Positions 59,299 to 64,000 of a stretch of DNA of 64,000 bases are shown one piece after another. The notes beneath the pieces are model-generated. The model did no database searches. It worked only from the letters and a program-made list of their open reading frames with translations, and was not told the DNA's origin. Made by a program: the position numbers and the translations under genes. Where the stretch lies: NCBI RefSeq assembly GCF_015207375.1, contig NZ_JADEWY010000013.1, positions 1 through 64,000 of the forward strand. Reading direction: 5' to 3'. Position 1 is the first letter of the stretch. Every line of letters begins with the position of its first letter. Source of the DNA: Coleofasciculus sp. LEGE 07092 (GTDB lineage Bacteria > Cyanobacteriota > Cyanobacteriia > Cyanobacteriales > Coleofasciculaceae).

Positions 59299-59402
59299 GA
59301 AATCGTTTGGGTGTTCTTGCAAAACAACAAAGATTGGTAAAAATTTATATTTCTTTACATTATTCTAATAGAATTTGGCTTTGTGTTAAATAAATGATAC
59401 GA

Positions 59403-59450
59403 GGTAGGGGAGATAGGGGAGATAGGGGAGATAGGGGAGATAGGGGAGGT
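59403..59450 (+). repeat. (GGGGAGATA)n tandem repeat, G-quadruplex-capable
   Basis: Four GGGGAGATA nonamers with flanking variants in the gap between the EamA and WD40 genes. Four or more G4 runs with five-base loops lie on the plus strand. A second, opposite-strand G-rich tract lies at about 59481-59497, close to the WD40 stop codon. Confidence 0.75.
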
Positions 59451-59505
59451 AGAGAAGGATATGCTTTGCTGCCATTACTTCCCCATCTTCCCCACCTCTT
59501 AAGCC

Positions 59506-61668
59506 TTATGGACGCTGCCAAATCTTAATGGTTTTATCGGAACTACTACTGAAAAGGGTTTGTCCATCGGGACTGATAGTGACGGAATGAACCGCACCTG
59601 TATGCCCTTGCAGGATACCGATTTCTTGACCTGTAGTTAGCTGCCACAGTTGAATGGTTTTATCAGCACTGCCACTAGCGAGGATTTTGCTATCGGGGCT
59701 GATTGCCAGGGAATACACTGCGCCAGATTTCCCTTTTAAAGTGACGATTTCTTGACCTGTCGCTAACTGCCACAGCTTAATGCTCTTGTCATCGCTGCCA
59801 CTCACTAGAATATCGCCGTCGGCACTAATCGCAACTGATTTGACAGAGGCAGTATGTCCGGTGAGGGTGCAAATGCTCTTGCCTGTTGCTAAGTCCCAAA
59901 GCTTGATGGTTTTGTCATCGCTGCCAGTGGCGAGAATCTCACCATTGGGACTAATGGCGACTGATCTTACTCCGGCAAACCAGTCAGAATGCTTCATTAG
60001 GCTGGGAATTTCTTTACCTGTGTCGATTTGCCATCGCTTGGCAGTTCTGTCATCGCTGCCACTTACAAGAATTTTTCCATCCCGGCTGAAGGTCAGGGAT
60101 TTGACGGAACCGGAGTGTCCTGTGAGAGTATAGATTTCTTCACCCGTTTCTAAATCTCGAACTTTAACGGTGTAATCGTCACTACCGATAGCAACCACTT
60201 TACCGTCTGGGCTAATTGCGACTGACTTAATCCCATTAAACCAGCCAAAATTTTTCATCAAGACGCGGATTTGTTGACCCGTGTCTAGCTGCCAGAGCCT
60301 GAGAGTTTGGTCATCACTCGCACTTGCGAGTATCTGTTCGGTAGGGCTGATGGCAATCGCATTCACCTTACCCGTATGCCCTTTTAGGGTTTGAACACAT
60401 TCCCAGTGAGGCGATCGCACAATTGACGCAGAATGGGATACTGTATCTGGAGTGGTCAGTTCTATCAATAAATCCTCGATCGATTGACCAATCTCGCTGA
60501 TATTTTCACCAATCTCCCGGATTCCTTCTTCAGCTTCGCGCCCCAAAACCTGTAGTGAAACAGGCTGGGTTACTAAAGTTTTAGGTTCGGCGGCATCTTG
60601 ATGTTCGGCTAGCTGATGCGAGTTTTGCACTTCTCCAATTTGGGTAATTGTATCCTGGAGTCGGGCGATCGCATCTGTTAATTGCTCAATTTGCTGCCGT
60701 CGTTGGTGATTGACTTGCTGGGAGTTTGCTTTAAGATGCGTTAATTCATGGTCAATCGGTTCAAGGCGTTGATGCAATTGCGCGATTTTGTGTTCGTGAG
60801 TATTAACGTGTGGTGTTAAGCTTTCCAGTTGAGTTAGGCGTTGGTTAGTGAGTTCAATCATTTCGCGGACTCGTGTCAGAGTCGCTTCGTGGTGTTGCTT
60901 GCCAGATGCCTTTAGTTGCTCAATTTGCTGTGCCGTGCGATTGTCGAGTTGAATCAATTGCTGGTTGAGTGGTTCAATGAGGGCGTTAACTCGCGCTAGA
61001 GTCACGTCCTGGTGTTGCTTACTCGATGCCTTGAGTTGTTCGATTTCTTGTTGGGTGTGACTGTCGAGTTGCGTCAATTGTTGCTTGAGTGGTTCAATGA
61101 GGGCGTTAACTCGCGCTAAAGTCACGTCCTGGTGTTGCTTACTCGATGCCTTGAGTTGTTCGATTTCTTGTTGGGTGTGACTGTCGAGTTGCGTCAGTTG
61201 TTGGTTGAGTGGGCTGACAAGTTCGTGAACTTTGACGAGAGTTGCTTCGTACTGTTGTTGGTTTGATACCTTGAATTGCTCGATTTGCTCTCCTAGACGA
61301 GTATCGAGTTGCGTTAGTTGGTGATGGAGTGGATTAATGAAGTCGTGAACTTTGGCAAGAGTCGCTTCGTGTTGTTGGTGGTTGGACTCTTTGAATTGTT
61401 CAAATTGGTGCTTGGTTTGGGTATCGAGTTGAGTGAACTGCTGGTTAATCGGTTCTAGGTTTTCATGCACCTGAGCGATCGCAGCATCGCTATACTGTCG
61501 GTTAAGCTGATTGATCCGCTGTCGGTTGGCTGTATTCAACCCCAATGTTATAGTCAAAGGAGCTGCGGCATAGACCACTTGCTGGGTTGCTGCTGCTGCA
61601 ACAGTTCCCAGTGCTGAACCAGCGATAAAAACATATTCGGTAATCTCTAGCCAGTGGCGTTTGGTCAT
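59506..61668 (-). CDS. coiled-coil and WD40-repeat protein with N-terminal membrane segment
   Basis: A 720-residue protein. Residues about 10-45 hold hydrophobic segments (YVFIAGSALGTVAAAATQ, VVYAAAPLTITLG) that may form a hairpin or a single TM. Residues about 55-340 are a long coiled coil built from about six 40-residue repeats (QLTQLDSHTQQEIEQLKASS type). After a linker, residues about 425-718 form seven WD40 blades, each ending in clear D-K-T/S-I-K-L-W signatures, for example GSDDKTIKLWDL and SSSDKTIKIWQ. The architecture suggests a membrane-tethered rod displaying a propeller. No enzymatic domain. Monocistronic; folE lies 250 bp upstream. Confidence 0.9.
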   Translation of the reverse strand: MTKRHWLEITEYVFIAGSALGTVAAAATQQVVYAAAPLTITLGLNTANRQRINQLNRQYSDAAIAQVHENLEPINQQFTQLDTQTKHQFEQFKESNHQQHEATLAKVHDFINPLHHQLTQLDTRLGEQIEQFKVSNQQQYEATLVKVHELVSPLNQQLTQLDSHTQQEIEQLKASSKQHQDVTLARVNALIEPLKQQLTQLDSHTQQEIEQLKASSKQHQDVTLARVNALIEPLNQQLIQLDNRTAQQIEQLKASGKQHHEATLTRVREMIELTNQRLTQLESLTPHVNTHEHKIAQLHQRLEPIDHELTHLKANSQQVNHQRRQQIEQLTDAIARLQDTITQIGEVQNSHQLAEHQDAAEPKTLVTQPVSLQVLGREAEEGIREIGENISEIGQSIEDLLIELTTPDTVSHSASIVRSPHWECVQTLKGHTGKVNAIAISPTEQILASASDDQTLRLWQLDTGQQIRVLMKNFGWFNGIKSVAISPDGKVVAIGSDDYTVKVRDLETGEEIYTLTGHSGSVKSLTFSRDGKILVSGSDDRTAKRWQIDTGKEIPSLMKHSDWFAGVRSVAISPNGEILATGSDDKTIKLWDLATGKSICTLTGHTASVKSVAISADGDILVSGSDDKSIKLWQLATGQEIVTLKGKSGAVYSLAISPDSKILASGSADKTIQLWQLTTGQEIGILQGHTGAVHSVTISPDGQTLFSSSSDKTIKIWQRP
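60961..61200 (-). repeat. 120-bp tandem duplication in the coiled coil
   Basis: 60961-61080 and 61081-61200 are the same 120-bp unit with only about four differences, encoding two 40-residue coiled-coil repeats that are almost identical. The other repeats of the region are older and more diverged. Confidence 0.85.
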
Positions 61669-61837
61669 GGCTTATATTGATTGACGTTGTGCGCTAATCT
61701 CATCTTCTAACAAACTGGCACAAGCGTATGTTTTGGGGGAACTTGACTTTTTTTGACTCCTAACACCTGACTTCTGATACAGGATTAGGGTAGTGCTAGT
61801 GATAGAGCTTGATTTATATTTAAGTCCCGCTAATAAA

Positions 61838-61859
61838 GGCGCACGTCTGTCTGTGCGCC
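61838..61859 (-). terminator. hairpin terminator downstream of folE
   Basis: GGCGCAC (61838-61844) and GTGCGCC (61853-61859) form a 7-bp GC-rich stem. On the minus strand it is followed by TTTATTAG, about 60 bp after the folE stop codon. Confidence 0.6.
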
Positions 61860-61921
61860 CTTACGGAGTTAGGATCACTCATTGTTCACAACAAGCATCC
61901 CCATCAAAAATGAATGAGTAA

Positions 61922-62638
61922 CTACAAAAAATTGGGTTGATGGCGAATCAAGTTGAGAAATTCCTCACGAGTTTTTGGGTCTTCCTGAAAAACACCCACC
62001 ATAGCACTAGTGACAGTCCAAGAACCGGGTTTTTGAACACCCCGCATCACCATACACATATGGGTTGCTTCCATCACCACAGCCACACCCTGCGGTTCTA
62101 AGATGGTTTGGATGGCTTCGGCAATTTGGCGAGTTAGGCGTTCTTGTACTTGCAGCCGCCGCCCATACATTTCTACCACACGTGCTAGCTTGCTAAGTCC
62201 CACCACTTTTTGATTGGGGATATAGGCAACATGGGCTTTGCCCATAAAGGGCAGCATATGGTGTTCGCAAAGGCTGAAAAAATTAATATCCCGAACCAGA
62301 ACCATCTCGTTATGACCTTCATCAAAGATGGCTCCGTTCACCAATTCTTCTAGGGATTGATTGTAACCCCCAGTTAGAAATTGTAGTGCCTCCGCTACTC
62401 GCTTCGGAGTCTTGAGGAGTCCCTCCCGTTCTGGATCTTCGCCAACGCCTAACAGTAGCGTCCGTACAGCGCCCATCATTTCGTCGTTCAAGTCTTCCGA
62501 GGGCGCTTGTAAATTCGGTTCCTGACCGTTCTGAGTATTGCGGTCGGGTCGAGTCTCAACGCCACCCTTGGTTTTTTTGCCACTGGCAGTTGACACTATG
62601 TCAGAGCGATTGAAACCATTGGAAGAAGCAATAGTCAT
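61922..62638 (-). CDS. folE: GTP cyclohydrolase I
   Basis: A 238-residue FolE (GCYH-IA) converting GTP to dihydroneopterin triphosphate, the first step of folate and pterin synthesis. The catalytic core (about 55-235) has the zinc ligands in [10 protein letters not shown] (Cys, His) and [10 protein letters not shown] (Cys), and [19 protein letters not shown] plus QERLTRQIA. The N-terminal 50 residues are a polar extension typical of cyanobacterial forms. The SDR gene lies 69 bp upstream on the same strand, with accA before it. This order (accA, SDR, folE) is one I recall from other cyanobacteria. Confidence 0.96.
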   Translation of the reverse strand: MTIASSNGFNRSDIVSTASGKKTKGGVETRPDRNTQNGQEPNLQAPSEDLNDEMMGAVRTLLLGVGEDPEREGLLKTPKRVAEALQFLTGGYNQSLEELVNGAIFDEGHNEMVLVRDINFFSLCEHHMLPFMGKAHVAYIPNQKVVGLSKLARVVEMYGRRLQVQERLTRQIAEAIQTILEPQGVAVVMEATHMCMVMRGVQKPGSWTVTSAMVGVFQEDPKTREEFLNLIRHQPNFL

Positions 62639-62707
62639 AATTGAGTTTGATAAAAATCCTTAACAAAAATGAACGAAAATCAGCGTGAGTGTAGCTAACT
62701 AGTCCTT

Positions 62708-63433
62708 CTACAAAGCCCCAGCACTGGGCATTAGAGTTACTGACTCAATCACTGCTTGGTCTGGCACCAAAGCTGTGTGCAAAATTGACTGAGCAACAAT
62801 TTCTGGAGTTAACATTGCAGACCGATTGAAGTCAGCTTTAACAGTGTCCGTATCCCATATTGGAGTATTAACGGTACCAGGACAAATCGTAATGACCCGA
62901 ATGCCATGGGAGCGTTCTTCAGCCGCTAAGGTTTTCGACAGGGCAATCACACCCGCTTTGCTGACACTGTAAGCGCCCCAACCGGGAAAAGGTTGCTGAC
63001 CGGCGATGGACGCAACATTGATGATAGTCCCCCGTCCCTGCTGGCGCATGGCAGGTAAAATTCCCTGAATGCACTGAAAAACACTGGTAAGATTCAGTTC
63101 AATCACCTGCTGCCAGTCGGATAGGGACGTCTCCATCACCGAGCCGGTATAACCCATCCCCGCGTTGTTAATCAAAATGTCAATGGGAGCAAACTCTGCT
63201 GCGATCGCTTCCATTCCAGCTTTAACCTGATCTACTTTTGCCAGATCCAGGGCAAAAGCCTTGGCTTTCACCCCAATTTCTCTGGCAGCAGCAGCTACTG
63301 TCTCTAACTTGTCTTGGGAACGGCTAACTAAGGCAACATCAATTCCTGCCTTGGCAAACGCCAAAGCCGTTGCTTTGCCAATACCACTACTAGCCCCCGT
63401 AATTAGGACACGTTGTTCAATGGGAGAAGTCAT
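62708..63433 (-). CDS. short-chain dehydrogenase/reductase
   Basis: A 241-residue classical SDR. The cofactor motif ITGASSGIGKATALAFAKAG (TGxxxGIG) and the NNAGMG motif are present, and the catalytic Ser (NVASIAG), Tyr and Lys (YSVSKAG) complete the active site. The Arg-Ser after the cofactor strand (LVSRSQ) suggests NADP preference. Substrate unknown; proximity to accA might suggest fatty-acid metabolism and to folE pterin reduction, but neither is shown by the sequence. Likely cotranscribed with folE. Confidence 0.93.
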   Translation of the reverse strand: MTSPIEQRVLITGASSGIGKATALAFAKAGIDVALVSRSQDKLETVAAAAREIGVKAKAFALDLAKVDQVKAGMEAIAAEFAPIDILINNAGMGYTGSVMETSLSDWQQVIELNLTSVFQCIQGILPAMRQQGRGTIINVASIAGQQPFPGWGAYSVSKAGVIALSKTLAAEERSHGIRVITICPGTVNTPIWDTDTVKADFNRSAMLTPEIVAQSILHTALVPDQAVIESVTLMPSAGAL

Positions 63434-63785
63434 GAAATGTTCCAGTACTCTCTAACTAGATGCTCTGATAGCATCCTGTATACTTGCTTAACGTTTTCTG
63501 AGAAGCTGGTTATGTTCAATTCGTCACTCCTGTCACTCTTGATTGCAGTTGAGCAAACAGACGGCTTTACGCAGACGAATCGAAAACGATAAGCTGTCCC
63601 CAAGCTTCGTGGTAACACAGAATCGATTTCTATGGGACACTCACTCCCTAAAGGTAGGGTTAGTTAACAACAGGCTAACGTCCTGAAATTAACAGTATAT
63701 AAATAATTGTTACATATTAATTATATCACTTGGGTTTGACGGACTAAATAAGTCTGCTCTAACTCGCCAACCCCTGCAAGCCCCT
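63434..63785. other. intergenic region between accA and the SDR gene
   Basis: About 350 bp. A minus-strand frame (63430-63618) ends by overlapping the SDR start as ATGA, but its composition is not protein-like. A short AT-rich part around 63690-63725 may hold a promoter. Nothing else recognised. Confidence 0.4.
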
Positions 63786-64000
63786 TCAGGCAGAAAGCTC
63801 GGTAAAAACGCCAATATTGCGGAACTTCTGATAGCGTAAATCCCGGCGCTCTTTGCTGCTTAACGGAGTTAGAGTTTCTAAGTGCTCTAACAGGGCTTTC
63901 TTGAGAGTTGCAGCCGCAACCAGAGGGTCAGAGTGAGTACCACCAACGGGTTCGGGTAAAATTTCGTCAATAATCCCCAACTCGCTCAGATCAGGTGCTG
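63786..64000 (-). CDS. accA: acetyl-CoA carboxylase carboxyltransferase subunit alpha, C-terminal part
   Basis: About 70 C-terminal residues of AccA, running off the right edge: LSELGIIDEILPEPVGGTHS, then DPLVAAATLKKALLEHLETL and the closing ERRDLRYQKFRNIGVFTE. AccA with AccD transfers the carboxyl group from biotin-carrier protein to acetyl-CoA in fatty-acid synthesis. The start lies beyond the window. Upstream of the SDR-folE pair on the same strand. Confidence 0.92.
   Translation of the reverse strand, partial: APDLSELGIIDEILPEPVGGTHSDPLVAAATLKKALLEHLETLTPLSSKERRDLRYQKFRNIGVFTELSA

Noticed and set aside
59403-59450. Regular repeats that might be a CRISPR array
   Set aside because: Units of nine bases directly abut with no spacers.
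63430-63618. 62-residue minus-strand frame whose stop overlaps the SDR start as ATGA
   Set aside because: Composition is not protein-like, there is no ribosome site or recognisable family, and the overlap is likely chance.

Overview
The window looks like chromosomal DNA of a large-genome, probably filamentous non-heterocystous cyanobacterium. Evidence: frequent HIP1 sites (GCGATCGC), a Tic22-like gene, a PEP-CTERM protein, two Uma2-family genes, NACHT, CHAT and WD40 proteins, a Ycf52-like acetyltransferase and the accA-SDR-folE order. The genus cannot be fixed from sequence reading alone. No CRISPR array, rRNA or intact transposase was seen; one tRNA-Pro(UGG) is present.

Layout. 0-6 kb: two paralogues sharing an N-terminal module with VLG[GS] motifs, one carrying a LamG-like domain and one a seven-bladed WD40 propeller, then a large patatin-like lipase with a C-terminal membrane anchor. 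6-13 kb: SUI1, Uma2, ppsA, a 5'-truncated GAPDH, a DJ-1/PfpI plus ferritin-like fusion and a ZIP-like membrane protein. 13-19 kb: a hisG fragment and a 1,696-residue exported TPR-CHAT protein bracketed by a 73-bp direct repeat. 19-25 kb: RRM protein, rpiA, Uma2, aldo/keto reductase, EAL protein, rsmG. 25-31 kb: a broken third VLGG paralogue, then three tandem adenylate cyclases with different sensor halves (c-haem DUF3365, two-TM/HAMP, CHASE).

31-37 kb is a gene graveyard: an internally deleted hydroxy-acid oxidase, a truncated HTH-NACHT gene carrying an in-frame repeat insertion, DUF29, intact larE and rnz, and the remains of a type II restriction-modification locus with a good C-box operator. 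37-47 kb: SpoIID-like protein, a sensor kinase with a degenerate receiver, two GNATs, a degenerate kinase, and the tic22-like/prmC/tsaC operon. 47-64 kb: PEP-CTERM and tail-collar proteins, a 2,079-residue haemagglutinin-type exoprotein ending in a CHAT protease domain, a glycosyltransferase, a peptidoglycan-binding/HEAT protein, an EamA transporter, a coiled-coil/WD40 protein and folE-SDR-accA.

Common threads are modular signalling proteins built on repeat scaffolds (WD40, TPR, HEAT), two apparently exported CHAT proteases, many decayed accessory genes, and small dispersed repeats. The repeats include G-rich 7-9 bp tandems at gene ends, some of which supply the stop codon, and a 71-bp MITE-like element present twice. 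These suggest ongoing repeat-mediated turnover. Starts were revised where a better ribosome binding site or homology argued for it. Positions of short motifs that I counted by eye may be off by one base.
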